The notes below the pieces were generated by a model that had not been told where the DNA came from, did no database searches, and worked only from the letters and a program-made list of their open reading frames with translations. This document shows positions 44,102 to 54,148 of a stretch of DNA of 64,000 nt, piece by piece (position 1 is the stretch's first letter; each line of letters begins with the position of its first letter). This stretch comes from Acidilobaceae archaeon (GTDB lineage: Archaea > Thermoproteota > Thermoprotei_A > Sulfolobales > Acidilobaceae). The position numbers were made by a program, and so were the translations under genes. The stretch spans positions 62,001 to 126,000 of the forward strand of contig JALVZQ010000007.1 of NCBI GenBank assembly GCA_027037535.1. Reading direction: 5' to 3'.

Positions 44102-44701
44102 ATGGATGGAAACGGAAATGGAGAGGGCAAGGTATACGTAGGGAATATAAATGTTTCTGCTAGAAAAGCCAGAAAACTGTTAATGAGCGATCTGAAACTA
44201 GGCAAACTTGTAGATTGGGGAACTGCTTTCTCTCTATGGCCAATACACTTGACAACAAGCTGTTGTGGATGCGAATTCGCAGCAGCGTGGAGTCCTCGCT
44301 ACGATAACGAGCAACACGGTGCTCTGCCATGGATTGGTCCTAGACAGACTAACATGATTATCATAGAAGGAACCGTGACGAAAAAAATGGCATGCGCGGT
44401 CAGAATTGTATGGGAACAAATGCCCCAGCCTAAATTCGCTATTGCAATGGGTGCATGTGCACTCGACGGAGGCATATTCTACAATAGTTATAACATAGTA
44501 AGGCCTTGGCAGATTGTTCCTGTGGATGTGTATATACCAGGGTGCCCCCCTAGACCAGAGTCCGTAGCGAAATCAATCATCATGCTTCAAAAGAAGATCA
44601 GAGAGAAACAGGTAGCATCAAAATTCGTCGAGGAGGGATGGCGTCCCGACAAGGAGTACGTTATACCAAAAGAAGACCTGTGCTCGTGGTGGAGGGGATA
44701 A
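44102..44701 (+). CDS. nuoB: Complex I-like subunit NuoB (N2 cluster)
   Basis: Carries the terminal [4Fe-4S] cluster N2 that reduces quinone. 199 residues. Ligands C54-C55 in TSCCGCEF, C119 in MGACALDG, C148 in PGCPPRPE. The ATG at 44102 follows GGTGA; the GTG at 44093 lies inside that site. N-terminal 20 residues are Gly/Asn-rich. Confidence 0.96.
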   Translation: MDGNGNGEGKVYVGNINVSARKARKLLMSDLKLGKLVDWGTAFSLWPIHLTTSCCGCEFAAAWSPRYDNEQHGALPWIGPRQTNMIIIEGTVTKKMACAVRIVWEQMPQPKFAIAMGACALDGGIFYNSYNIVRPWQIVPVDVYIPGCPPRPESVAKSIIMLQKKIREKQVASKFVEEGWRPDKEYVIPKEDLCSWWRG

Positions 44702-44705
44702 AGGA

Positions 44706-45194
44706 ATGGGTCCAGAAGAACTAGTAGAGAGAATAAAGTCATTGCTCGGAGACTTTGCAAAAGACATCAAGATATGGAAAAACGACTATATTGAGGTTGA
44801 AGTAGACAAGGAGAATATAGAAGAAGTCGCTAAGAGAATGAAAGAATTCGGTTTTGATCATGTCAAAGACTTAACAGTAGTAGACTATATGAAAGAGGGA
44901 TTCTTCCGCATAATATACAATCTAGGAAGCTATGACAACTTTGAATTATCCTATTACATAGTAGGAATCGCGTACAATATACCCAGAGACAAGCCAGTCA
45001 CCAAGACACTCTATTACATCTACACCTCGGCGGACTTCCAAGAGAGAGAAGCATATGAAGCATTTGGAATAACCTTCGAGGGACACCCAGATCTAAGACC
45101 AGTACTGCTTTCCCCTCCAGTAGCAGAGCTAAAGCCTCTCAGAAAGGATTTCGTCGTTAAAGAAGATCCTGAAATCATCACGAAGAAGAAATAA
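44706..45194 (+). CDS. nuoC: Complex I-like subunit NuoC
   Basis: Peripheral-arm 30-kDa subunit, 162 residues; separate from NuoD as in most archaea. Family block ADFQEREAYEAFGITFEGHP followed by LRPVLLSPP. Helps bind NuoD and the cluster N2 module. Four bases after nuoB. Confidence 0.93.
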   Translation: MGPEELVERIKSLLGDFAKDIKIWKNDYIEVEVDKENIEEVAKRMKEFGFDHVKDLTVVDYMKEGFFRIIYNLGSYDNFELSYYIVGIAYNIPRDKPVTKTLYYIYTSADFQEREAYEAFGITFEGHPDLRPVLLSPPVAELKPLRKDFVVKEDPEIITKKK

Positions 45195-45207
45195 GGAGGT
45201 GAATGAG

Positions 45208-46458
45208 ATGAGCGGTATTATTAGGACTCAGGGAGCACAGGTAGGATTCAATGACCTGAAACTTCCCGGAATGTGGAGTAGAAAGATAGGAAAAGACCTC
45301 TACGAGATCTTCATAGGACCACAACACCCTGGAAGCGGACACATGAGAATAGTCATAAGGATAGATGGAGACGTAATAGTAGAAGCAGATCCAGACATGG
45401 GATATGTCCACAGGACAATGGAAAAACTATCAGAGGTAAGAACCTGGATCAAAGGAATCCCATTATTTGAGAGAATGGCCATACACGACGCATGTAATGT
45501 AACCCTCCCGTATGTCAGGGCTGTCGAGAAGCTGATGGATATAGAGGCCCCAGAGAGGGCCAAGTATCTAAGAGTCCTACTATGCGAGATCAACAGGATA
45601 GCCGCATTCCTATACGGTTTCGGTATATTTGGAGTATTCCTCGGGCACTCTACCATGTACATGTGGCCTTTCGGCGATAGAGAAGTATGGGTAGAGCTCG
45701 CCGAATGGCTTACAGGAGCCAGACTCACACACTCTTATCCAGTATTTGGAGGAGTTAGACGCGATGTACCGGCAGGCTTCACAGACGCTCTCAGGAAAGC
45801 TATTAGGTATATGAGAAAGCGTCTTGAAGACTACAGAAAGATATTCGTAGATAACCCCGTTATACGTGCTAGACTAGAGGACGTCGGAGTCATACCAAAG
45901 AACTTAGCAATCGAGCTCGGAATAACTGGTCCAAACCTGAGAGCAAGCGGCGTAAAATATGATGTAAGGCTGAATCATCCATACGAGGTATATGACCAGC
46001 TAGACTTCGAGATACCTGTATTCCAGGAAGGAGACGCCTATGCTAGAGTATGGCAGAGAGTAGAAGAAATAAAACAGAGCCTCAATATCCTAGAACAAGT
46101 AGCAGACTGGCTAGACAAGCATCCAAGAACACCTATTCTACACGACAAGTTCTGGAAGACTGCTCCACCCCTCTACAAGAAGATCTTCGAGGAGACAGGA
46201 AGAGCCAAACTAGGAGCAGTATACGCCATAATGAAGGTTCCAGCTGGAAAAGCCTATGAGAGGGCGGAAACAGCAAGAGGAGAGATTTCCTACTATGTTG
46301 AGAGCAACGGAGGAAACAAGCCATATAGGATAAGGATACACTCGGCATCTGCGAGAAACGCGCTCGTCTACAAGTACATAGTCCCGGGACACAGGGTCAT
46401 GGATCTCCCAGCAATCTATGGAAGCATAGACTACTTCCCGCCCGAAGCAGATAGGTAG
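45208..46458 (+). CDS. nuoD: Complex I-like subunit NuoD
   Basis: 49-kDa quinone-site subunit, 416 residues. FIGPQHPGSGHMRIVIRIDG and DPDMGYVHRTMEKLSE are the standard NuoD motifs; the His in GPQHPG and Tyr deeper in the protein line the quinone pocket in relatives. The CxxC pairs of NiFe-hydrogenase large subunits are absent, so this is complex I-type, not a membrane hydrogenase. ATG 45208 follows GGAGGTGA; GTG 45199 is inside it. Confidence 0.95.
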   Translation: MSGIIRTQGAQVGFNDLKLPGMWSRKIGKDLYEIFIGPQHPGSGHMRIVIRIDGDVIVEADPDMGYVHRTMEKLSEVRTWIKGIPLFERMAIHDACNVTLPYVRAVEKLMDIEAPERAKYLRVLLCEINRIAAFLYGFGIFGVFLGHSTMYMWPFGDREVWVELAEWLTGARLTHSYPVFGGVRRDVPAGFTDALRKAIRYMRKRLEDYRKIFVDNPVIRARLEDVGVIPKNLAIELGITGPNLRASGVKYDVRLNHPYEVYDQLDFEIPVFQEGDAYARVWQRVEEIKQSLNILEQVADWLDKHPRTPILHDKFWKTAPPLYKKIFEETGRAKLGAVYAIMKVPAGKAYERAETARGEISYYVESNGGNKPYRIRIHSASARNALVYKYIVPGHRVMDLPAIYGSIDYFPPEADR

Positions 46459-46472
46459 GAGGGTGACGGTAT

Positions 46473-47501
46473 ATGAGTGGAATACTCGATGCAATAATTA
46501 AAATTATAACTTGGCCTCCCCTCTGGCAGCTCGTCGTATTGGGACTACTCGTCCCATTAGGAGTAGTAATATTCATACTATGGTTCGAAAGAAAAACAGC
46601 TGCAAGAGTCCAGAGAAGAATAGGACCCTATCATGTATCCCCTAAGATCGCCGGTGGCCTACAGCTAATAGCAGACCTTATGCGTTACATGTTCCAAGAA
46701 GTAATAATTCCAAAAACAGTTGATAAGTTCCCATTCATAGTGGCTCCACTAGCTGCACTAATACTATCAATTGTCCCGGTAGTAGCCATACCGTTTACGT
46801 CGATCAAAGCATACTTCCCAATAGACATGTCATATAGCCTTATAATATCGCTCGCATTACTAACACTCTCGCCCCTCTTCATAATTCTAAGCGGATGGGC
46901 GAGCAACAACAAGTTCTCGATAATAGGTGGTATGAGAGAAGCATACCTTATAACAGCTTATGAGCTAGTAGCAGTACTAGCATTTCTCTCAGCAGGAGCA
47001 ATTACGGGAAGCTTTAACCTAGTCGATATCGTTGAAGCTCAAAGTGGTGTAAAATGGTTCATAATACTTAATCCACTAGCATTTGCCGCAGCATTCATAG
47101 GAGTTCTACTATCGACAAGCGGATTCCCATTCGAGATCGCCGAGTCAGAGCACGAAGTGGTAGCGGGTGCCTTTACAGAATACTCCGGCCTCGTATACGG
47201 AATGAACATGGGAGCAGCATACCTGAAAAGAATGATATTCTCTATAATGATAACTGTGGTATTCCTAGGAGGATGGCAACCATATACTCCCGGAGAAGGA
47301 TTCATAGCCGGCTACCTTGTGCCGAGCATAGTAATACTTGTAAAAGCAACAATACTTATGATGATATTCAGCTTCTTCAGAGCAGTATACGGACGCTACA
47401 GGCTCGACCAAGCCCTCGATATCGCCTGGAAAATACTATTCCCTCTAGCAGTGCTAGGATTCGGGCTAGGCCTCCTCGAGGCCTATCTCGGGATTATTTA
47501 G
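46473..47501 (+). CDS. nuoH: Complex I-like subunit NuoH
   Basis: 342-residue membrane subunit with about eight helices that forms the quinone entry and links to the pump modules. Signature VQRRIGPYHVSPKIAGGLQL near the start and FPFEIAESEHEVVAGAFTEY near residue 210. GGAGGGTGA precedes the ATG. Confidence 0.95.
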   Translation: MSGILDAIIKIITWPPLWQLVVLGLLVPLGVVIFILWFERKTAARVQRRIGPYHVSPKIAGGLQLIADLMRYMFQEVIIPKTVDKFPFIVAPLAALILSIVPVVAIPFTSIKAYFPIDMSYSLIISLALLTLSPLFIILSGWASNNKFSIIGGMREAYLITAYELVAVLAFLSAGAITGSFNLVDIVEAQSGVKWFIILNPLAFAAAFIGVLLSTSGFPFEIAESEHEVVAGAFTEYSGLVYGMNMGAAYLKRMIFSIMITVVFLGGWQPYTPGEGFIAGYLVPSIVILVKATILMMIFSFFRAVYGRYRLDQALDIAWKILFPLAVLGFGLGLLEAYLGII

Positions 47502-47514
47502 GAGGTGGAAATGT

Positions 47515-48069
47515 ATGCCAGCTAAGCCTGTGAATAAACAGGTTCCGAGTAAAGGAGGGATATTCTCGAAGTTCAAGGGCAATATAGAAGCAATAGCAAT
47601 AGGTGTAAAATTCTTCTTCAATCCACAACGATTCACACTAATATATCCAAAGGAGTACATAAAGCTCAAAGAGGGTTATCGAGGCTTCATAGTACTTCGT
47701 AAAGATAAGTGCATAAACTGTGGATCCTGTGCGAGAATATGTCCTGCAGCAGCGATGAGACTCATAAGGCTACCGTTCACCGATCCAAAGACAGGCAAAA
47801 CAAGGATGAAGCTATGGCCCGTCATCAACTATAATAGATGTATATTCTGTGGCTACTGTGTAGACGTGTGCCCAACCGAGGCACTTTATCATGTACCCTA
47901 CCACGATGTAGTCTACGAGACAATGGACATCATGGATCTAGATCTTGAAATGTTCCAAAAGGAGCCTGAATGGGACACCGAGAAACTCGGTCTCCCCGTG
48001 AAGTATGTGGTAGACGAGAAAATGGGTCTTATCAAGGTCAAGATAAAGGAGGAAGGTGAGAAGCAATGA
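47515..48069 (+). CDS. nuoI: Complex I-like subunit NuoI (two [4Fe-4S] clusters)
   Basis: 184-residue ferredoxin-like subunit. Two CxxCxxCxxxC motifs: C66-C76 (CINCGSCARIC) and C109-C119 (CIFCGYCVDVC), for clusters N6a and N6b. In complexes without the NADH module, this subunit may accept electrons directly from ferredoxin. Stop overlaps nuoJ by 4 bases. Confidence 0.96.
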   Translation: MPAKPVNKQVPSKGGIFSKFKGNIEAIAIGVKFFFNPQRFTLIYPKEYIKLKEGYRGFIVLRKDKCINCGSCARICPAAAMRLIRLPFTDPKTGKTRMKLWPVINYNRCIFCGYCVDVCPTEALYHVPYHDVVYETMDIMDLDLEMFQKEPEWDTEKLGLPVKYVVDEKMGLIKVKIKEEGEKQ

Positions 48070-48548
48070 CGGGAGGAGCATTAACTATACTGGCAGCCAT
48101 AACAGGAGCTTTCATGTTATTCATATCTATACTGATAGTGAAAAGCAAAGATCTCGTATACGCCAGCAGCTCTCTCGCCATACTGGGAATATTGAATGCG
48201 ATAATGATAGCATTCCTCGGATACTATCTGGTAGCAGCGTTTCTGGTAGTGGTCTATGTAGGTGCAGCAGTCATGTTCATAATAATTACAGTATCGATGC
48301 TCGGAGGCAAAGCAAAAGAACCTGTAGACGAGTCCAAAGGATACTTTACAGCAGGAGCTGTAGGAGCCTCACTGTTTCTCTTAGTGACAGCAATGGCGGC
48401 ATATCTCGGATATGCTAGGCCCTCAAACATTAGTGTCACTGACGTATCGGCTTCAATTCTAGAAAGCCACTCTCTAGTCATTGGAATAATACTATTGGCG
48501 CTTGCAGCGACATTGATCGAGGCTATAGCTATAGCAAGGAGGGGGTGA
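48066..48548 (+). CDS. nuoJ: Complex I-like subunit NuoJ
   Basis: 160-residue membrane subunit, five helices. Conserved YLVAAFLVVVYVGAAVMFII in helix 3 (pi-bulge helix region, with the VYVGAV-type motif) identifies NuoJ. Coupled to nuoI by overlap. Confidence 0.92.
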   Translation: MTGGALTILAAITGAFMLFISILIVKSKDLVYASSSLAILGILNAIMIAFLGYYLVAAFLVVVYVGAAVMFIIITVSMLGGKAKEPVDESKGYFTAGAVGASLFLLVTAMAAYLGYARPSNISVTDVSASILESHSLVIGIILLALAATLIEAIAIARRG

Positions 48549-48554
48549 AGAGCC

Positions 48555-48869
48555 GTGGCGTTAGTTGATGTTACAATAGCAGGGATCGCTCTTATAACTT
48601 CCGCGTTCATGGCTGCAATAGCAGCGTATGGAATGACATATTCAAAGAGCTTTATACGACAGCTACTATCAATAGAGATATTGTTCAACGCTGTTCTCCT
48701 GGCAATAATTGTATTGTCAGCGCTAAGCCCGGCTAGTCTAGCTGCGTTCTCCATAATCTTAATATCAGTTGTTGCAGGAGAAGTCATCGTAATCGTTGCT
48801 GTGATAGCCGCATACTATAGAGTTGCGAAAGCATTGGACTCCTCAGCTCTTGAAGAGGAGGGGGTGTAA
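48555..48869 (+). CDS. nuoK: Complex I-like subunit NuoK
   Basis: 104-residue, three-helix membrane subunit. The helix-2 Glu (SIEILFNAVLLAIIV) and helix-3 Glu (SVVAGEVIVIVAVI) expected for ion translocation are present. GTG start with GGGGTGA six bases ahead. Confidence 0.92.
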   Translation: MALVDVTIAGIALITSAFMAAIAAYGMTYSKSFIRQLLSIEILFNAVLLAIIVLSALSPASLAAFSIILISVVAGEVIVIVAVIAAYYRVAKALDSSALEEEGV

Positions 48870-48872
48870 GGA

Positions 48873-50423
48873 GTGTACGCGAAGATACCTGTCTGGTACA
48901 TTAGTATTCTGCTTCCAGTCCTAGTCGGCGTGCTAGGACTAATCCTAGGAGAGAGAAAAGGATCACTAATAGCCAAATTATCAGCAATATCGCTGATAAT
49001 ACCCACGTTAGCGCTTGGACATTATTGGGCAAACGTTAACATTGCTGAAGGAGTAGTGGACCCAATAGTAGTAGACTTGACCAAATACAGGCTAGGCACC
49101 TTTGCCTTAGTTCTAGATGGTCTATCAGCTCCAATAGTACTCGGCATATCACTCGTAACGGCATTCGTAGCAATCTACGGGTACAAATATATGAGCGTCA
49201 GGATAGAGGAAATGCATAGTGAAGGAGAAAAAGCTCCCAGCATCGGAGCATACTACTTCCTATATAATGTATTCGCTGTCTCAATGCTCGGTATGGCTTT
49301 AGCCAACAACCTAATATTCTTCTACTTCTTCCTAGAAGTCAGCCTGATATCATCATTCTTGCTAATCGCTTACTATGGGTACGGAGACAGAAGAAAGATC
49401 TCGCTATTATACTTCATCTGGACACATGTAGCCGGAGCACTATTCATAGCCGGAGTATTATACTATGGAGTAAAAGCAGGCAGCTTCGACATACTCACAA
49501 TATCAAGTACAGGTATAATTTCATATATAGCGCCAGCAAGCACAACGATAGGATCAGCATACAAAATCGCTGCGGCGGCAATAATAATAGGTCTCTTCAT
49601 AAAGATGGCAGTCTTCGGCGTCCACATGTGGCTCCCCTACGCACACGCCGAAGCACCAACACCTGTATCAGCACTATTATCCCCGAACCTAATCGGTATA
49701 GCTGGATATGCATTCGTTAGATTCGCCTTCCCCTTATTTCCTGAAGTAATATACAAGATACACTACTATCTCCTCGGCCTAGCAATCATAACCATAATCT
49801 ACGGGGGACTAGTTGCACTAAGACAAACAGACTTCAAGAGATTCCTCGCGTATTCAAGCGTTAGCCAGATGGGCTACCTACTACTAGGAATAGCAACACT
49901 ATCCGCATACGGTATTGGAGGAGCAATACTGCATTACTTCACCCACGCAATAGGAAAAGCAGTCCTCTTCATGGTGGCGGGAGTCTTCATAACAGAGCTC
50001 CATGGTCTCCGAAACATAACTAAAATGGGAGGACTAGCCAGAGCATATCCTCTAACGGCGGCTGCAGCTCTACTAGGATTCATGCACCTTGTTGGAATGC
50101 CGCCTACGATAGGTATGTGGAGCGAGCTGCTCATAACCATAGGAGTAGTCAAAGCAATACCACTAACTACAGTAGACAACGTCATACTTGTGGCAACGAT
50201 ACTCATACTATCGTTCGGTATCAGCGCGGCCTACGCCTTCATAACAATGAGGAAGATATTCTACGGCCAGCTAAAAGAACAAGTACCCCAAGAAGTAATG
50301 GACGGCTTCAAATATGCAGTAGTAGTACTGGCGGTACTAGGCGTGGTCTTCTTCTTAATAGTAGCACCGCTTATGTCACCGCTCCAACAAGCATCCGAAC
50401 TAGTTGCCTCCCTCATAGGATAG
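48873..50423 (+). CDS. nuoM: Complex I-like antiporter subunit NuoM
   Basis: 516-residue Mrp-antiporter-like pump subunit with about 14 helices. Key residues: Glu in FYFFLEVSLISSFLL (helix 5), Lys in KMAVFGVHMWLPYAHAEAPT (helix 7) and the HxWLPxAHxEAPTPVSAL signature; further Lys in DFKRFLAYSSVSQMGYLL. GTG start. The order K-M-L-N places M before L, unlike the bacterial K-L-M-N order. Confidence 0.93.
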   Translation: MYAKIPVWYISILLPVLVGVLGLILGERKGSLIAKLSAISLIIPTLALGHYWANVNIAEGVVDPIVVDLTKYRLGTFALVLDGLSAPIVLGISLVTAFVAIYGYKYMSVRIEEMHSEGEKAPSIGAYYFLYNVFAVSMLGMALANNLIFFYFFLEVSLISSFLLIAYYGYGDRRKISLLYFIWTHVAGALFIAGVLYYGVKAGSFDILTISSTGIISYIAPASTTIGSAYKIAAAAIIIGLFIKMAVFGVHMWLPYAHAEAPTPVSALLSPNLIGIAGYAFVRFAFPLFPEVIYKIHYYLLGLAIITIIYGGLVALRQTDFKRFLAYSSVSQMGYLLLGIATLSAYGIGGAILHYFTHAIGKAVLFMVAGVFITELHGLRNITKMGGLARAYPLTAAAALLGFMHLVGMPPTIGMWSELLITIGVVKAIPLTTVDNVILVATILILSFGISAAYAFITMRKIFYGQLKEQVPQEVMDGFKYAVVVLAVLGVVFFLIVAPLMSPLQQASELVASLIG

Positions 50424-50436
50424 GAGGTGGGAGAAT

Positions 50437-52509
50437 ATGGAGTTTACAGGGACCGGATTAGTAGTTGAGCCGAACGCAAGCCTCATGCCCTGGGCCCTCA
50501 TATGGGGGTTCTCATATCTGGGAGCAGCTATACTTGCAATACTATACTTCATAGGGGTAAAGAACGAGAAAATCTATGGATGGGGAAGCGTCGCGTCAAT
50601 AGCGCTCTCAACAATAGTATCGTTCATGGCTCTAGGAAAGGTACTAGGCGGCCAAGTAATATATGCAGCCAGTAGTGTAACATGGGTGCCATGGATAAAC
50701 ATCGGAATAGGGGTCTACTTAGATGGTCTCGGAGCAATAATGGCAGTTATAGTCAGCTTCCTAAGCCTACTAATAGCAATATACAGCACCGAATATATGA
50801 AGGGCGACTGGGGAGTACAGAGATACTTCTTCTTCTTTACATTCTTCGTAGCAAGCATGCTACTCCTAGTAACCGCCGATAACCTAGTCTTGATGTTCAT
50901 CGGATGGGAGGGTACAGGAATAGCAAGCTACGCCCTAATAGGACACTGGTACACGGACGAAGAAGAATACTGGGTAGGAGTACCAGGCAGAAAAGCATTT
51001 GGAACACCAATGTACTTCGAGCCTAGCCACAGTGGAGTAAGAGCATTAATGTTCACAAGAATAGGAGACGTAGGGCTCCTCATAGGAATGGCTGCACTAT
51101 ACCTTCTCACAGGAACATTCAGTATACCCGAACTAGCCGCAGACACCGGATGGCTAGCAACACTAGCATCCAAGGGAGTACTAACAGCACTCCTCCTTGT
51201 ATTCACGCTTGGAGCACTCGCAAAGAGCGCCCAGTTCCCGTTCCAAGAATGGCTTGTAACAGCTATGACCGGCCCAACACCAGTATCAGCACTAATACAC
51301 GCGGCCACAATGGTGAAAGCAGGAGTATACTTCATGCTAAGAATGGCGCCAGTCTTCCTACTAGGCGCATCTCTCCCACTAGTAGCCTCACAGCTACAGA
51401 CCTACTTTGTAATAATAGCAGGCCTCGGAGCAATAACAGCTTTCATGATGGCAACGATGGCGCTAGTCTCCAACGAGCTCAAACTAATCCTAGCCTACTC
51501 TACTGCAAGCCAGCTAGGATACATGTTCATCGGAGTAGCCGCTGCAGGAGTACTAGTATCACAAGCACACGAGGCAGCAGCACTAGGAGTAGTAGCTGGA
51601 CTATCACACCTAATGAGCCACGCAATATTCAAAGCCGCACTCTTCCTAATAGCAGGCTGGCTCATACACGCCGCACACAGCAGATTCATAGACTACATGG
51701 GCGAATACGCGAAATACATGAAAGTTACAGCAATAGCAATGTGGCTAGCGGGCCTCAGCCTAATGGCAATACCTCCTCTAAGCGGCTTCTTCTCAAAGGA
51801 ACTAACACTCAAAGCAGCCGAAGAAGCCCACCTCGTATGGGTCTATGCTCTCGGAGTCATAACAGCAGGCCTCACAGCGGCCTACACTCTTAGAATGATT
51901 CTCAGAGTAATGCACCTGCCTCCGAAGAAAGAAGGACACGGACACCCACACGAAGCACCAATCCTTATGCTGGCTCCGTATACGCTCCTAGCAATACTAG
52001 CCCTAGTGATCGGACTAGCATGGACATGGGTCTATCCAGAACTAGCAAAGGGAATCTCTGAGACGCTAGGAATAGCGCTAGCAGTAGATGCCGTCAAAGA
52101 ACTATATCAGGTATCAATAGCTGCAACAGGAACAATCATAACATTAGGATGGGTTGCAGTGAACTTTATAGCCGTAGCAGCAATATACCTAGCCCTAAGG
52201 GTAGACTTCGACTCAATACTAGAAAAGAATACAATAGCAAGAGCTATTCACGACTTCCTATTCGACAGATGGTACATTAACGCACTAATATACATCGTAA
52301 TAGTAGGAGGATTTGCAGGACTATCAATGATACTAGCAGGCATAGACCACGTCATAGACCTAGCATATCATGCCGCCATACCAGCAGTATTCGCGCTAGG
52401 AGCAGCCGGTCTAAGAGCACTACACAGAGGAAAGACAGATTATTATCTGATGCTCTACATGTACTTCGTATCCATCATACTACTAGTACTCTACATAATA
52501 TGGGGGTGA
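50437..52509 (+). CDS. nuoL: Complex I-like antiporter subunit NuoL
   Basis: 690 residues, the largest pump subunit, with the extra C-terminal part that forms the lateral helix in complex I. Motifs: LMFIGWEGTGIASYALIGHW (Glu in helix 5), SAQFPFQEWLVTAMTGPTPV (Lys and the proline-rich loop) and KLILAYSTASQLGYMFIGVA. A His-rich cytosolic loop GHGHPHE is near residue 500. GGAGGTGG before the ATG. Confidence 0.94.
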   Translation: MEFTGTGLVVEPNASLMPWALIWGFSYLGAAILAILYFIGVKNEKIYGWGSVASIALSTIVSFMALGKVLGGQVIYAASSVTWVPWINIGIGVYLDGLGAIMAVIVSFLSLLIAIYSTEYMKGDWGVQRYFFFFTFFVASMLLLVTADNLVLMFIGWEGTGIASYALIGHWYTDEEEYWVGVPGRKAFGTPMYFEPSHSGVRALMFTRIGDVGLLIGMAALYLLTGTFSIPELAADTGWLATLASKGVLTALLLVFTLGALAKSAQFPFQEWLVTAMTGPTPVSALIHAATMVKAGVYFMLRMAPVFLLGASLPLVASQLQTYFVIIAGLGAITAFMMATMALVSNELKLILAYSTASQLGYMFIGVAAAGVLVSQAHEAAALGVVAGLSHLMSHAIFKAALFLIAGWLIHAAHSRFIDYMGEYAKYMKVTAIAMWLAGLSLMAIPPLSGFFSKELTLKAAEEAHLVWVYALGVITAGLTAAYTLRMILRVMHLPPKKEGHGHPHEAPILMLAPYTLLAILALVIGLAWTWVYPELAKGISETLGIALAVDAVKELYQVSIAATGTIITLGWVAVNFIAVAAIYLALRVDFDSILEKNTIARAIHDFLFDRWYINALIYIVIVGGFAGLSMILAGIDHVIDLAYHAAIPAVFALGAAGLRALHRGKTDYYLMLYMYFVSIILLVLYIIWG

Positions 52510-52515
52510 AGATCC

Positions 52516-53961
52516 ATGAATGATCCAGTATTATTAATTAACTATGCGATAGTCGCGATTGGCCTAATAATACCCGTAATAGCTGTCTACAAGAGCAGGA
52601 TATCAAAGCTAATCCCAGCTCTAGCATGGCTAAGCGTACTATTATCAGCGATAGGTTCAACAATACTGCTATACAATACGATGATTAAAGGACCAATTCA
52701 ATTCTATAACGGCTTACTTGTACACGATTCATTTACCGCATTCATATGGCTAGGAGCATCATTAACCGCGGCACTCTCCCTACTAGCAGCAGGCGAAGAC
52801 CCTCTAATATGGGAGAGCAGCCCAGGCTACTACAGTCTACTCCCATTCGTATTATTCGGTATATTCATAATAACAGGAGCAAATGATGCACTCCTAATAC
52901 TGGCCGCATGGCTACTAGTATCAGTGATAAGTTACGTGTACATAGCACTACCACCCGAAAAGAACAGCCGTGCCGCAGCAATACGATACATAATGATCGG
53001 AGCAGTCGCAACCCTATTCCTTGCAGTATGGATCGCAATCGACACAGCTCTTGCAAGCCAGCAAGGTCTAGGCTCATTCTCACTGGCACCCTTAACCCTC
53101 GACAAGATCTCGGGATTAGCACTAGCAACAATTATAGCCGCACTAGGTTTCAAGACAGGTATAGCACCCTTCCACTGGTGGGTCCCCAGCGTTTATGGAA
53201 GGGCTGATGGAAGAGTAGTATCAATAGTGGCTGGCGTAATAAAACTAGGATTCATAGGGCTCCTAGCAAAGATAACATATGCTCTCGCAGGAGGAACAAT
53301 AGTCTCCATGGGCACACCAATACTCCAAAGCCTACAGCCAGCTACAACACTGGCATACGTATTCGGAATCCTAGCTGTAGCAACAATGACCTATGGAAAC
53401 ATAGCAGCACTAACAACAAAAGACCTAAGAGCACTACTATCCTATAGTAGCATAGCACAAATAGGATATATACTCGCAGCACTCGCAGCGCTAGCTTACT
53501 TCTCACCAAGAGACGCGACATTAGCAAACTATGCCTTTGCCGCAATAGCCCTACAAGCAGTCGCATATGGCCTGGCAAAAGCACCACTCTTCTCGCTAAC
53601 ATCGGTAGAAACAAGCCAAGATCGTCTAAGAGGCCTATTATCATCAAATAAAATAGCAGGAGCAGCCGCAGGAGTACTATTATTCAGCCTTCTAGGAATG
53701 CCTCCAATGCTAGGATTCTGGGGCAAATTATACATGTTCATAGCAGTAGCAGGATTCTCAATCCTACTGGTAGTAGCGGCCATGATAAACAGCGCAATAA
53801 GTAGCGCATACTATGTTAAAATGGCAAGAGACATTGTATCCGAGGGAGAAAACGAAACACAAGTACCAAAACACATTGAAGCCGCCGTCATGCTATCAGC
53901 CATTATTATACTAGCATTCGGATTCATTGCACCTCTAATATTCTCGATACCCTTCCCATAA
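52516..53961 (+). CDS. nuoN: Complex I-like antiporter subunit NuoN
   Basis: 481-residue third antiporter-like subunit, last gene of the operon. About 14 helices; GFKTGIAPFHWWVPSVYGRA near 215 and DLRALLSYSSIAQIGYILAA near 310 carry the conserved Lys and His residues. Ends just before a T-rich terminator. With A, B, C, D, H, I, J, K, M and L it completes the 11-subunit core lacking NuoE, F and G. Confidence 0.94.
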   Translation: MNDPVLLINYAIVAIGLIIPVIAVYKSRISKLIPALAWLSVLLSAIGSTILLYNTMIKGPIQFYNGLLVHDSFTAFIWLGASLTAALSLLAAGEDPLIWESSPGYYSLLPFVLFGIFIITGANDALLILAAWLLVSVISYVYIALPPEKNSRAAAIRYIMIGAVATLFLAVWIAIDTALASQQGLGSFSLAPLTLDKISGLALATIIAALGFKTGIAPFHWWVPSVYGRADGRVVSIVAGVIKLGFIGLLAKITYALAGGTIVSMGTPILQSLQPATTLAYVFGILAVATMTYGNIAALTTKDLRALLSYSSIAQIGYILAALAALAYFSPRDATLANYAFAAIALQAVAYGLAKAPLFSLTSVETSQDRLRGLLSSNKIAGAAAGVLLFSLLGMPPMLGFWGKLYMFIAVAGFSILLVVAAMINSAISSAYYVKMARDIVSEGENETQVPKHIEAAVMLSAIIILAFGFIAPLIFSIPFP

Positions 53962-53969
53962 CATAATAC

Positions 53970-53993
53970 TTTTTCCCCGTTTTGCTTTCTTTA
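53970..53993 (+). terminator. T-rich terminator of the complex I operon
   Basis: TTTTTCCCCGTTTTGCTTTC begins within ten bases of the nuoN stop codon; several T-runs in a row. Confidence 0.55.
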
Positions 53994-54148
53994 TCTATTG
54001 TCTAAGTAATTAGCGGCTCGGGATATCTTCTTACTATCTTATAATAATATTATACTTAATATGAGTTTGGAGCATCAATGGTTTTACTAGGAAATCCCAC
54101 ATATGGAGGCATGAGGAAAAAGAACATGCAGGAGAATGGGCGACAAAG

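Noticed and set aside
45208-46458. NuoD read as the large subunit of a membrane-bound NiFe hydrogenase
   Set aside because: Neither CxxC pair for nickel-iron binding is present, and NuoA and NuoJ/K/M/L/N-type subunits accompany it, so it is complex I-like.
51150-51893. Long plus-strand frame (247 codons) inside nuoL
   Set aside because: It is an out-of-frame shadow of nuoL with Ser/Arg/Thr-rich, low-complexity content and no family signal.
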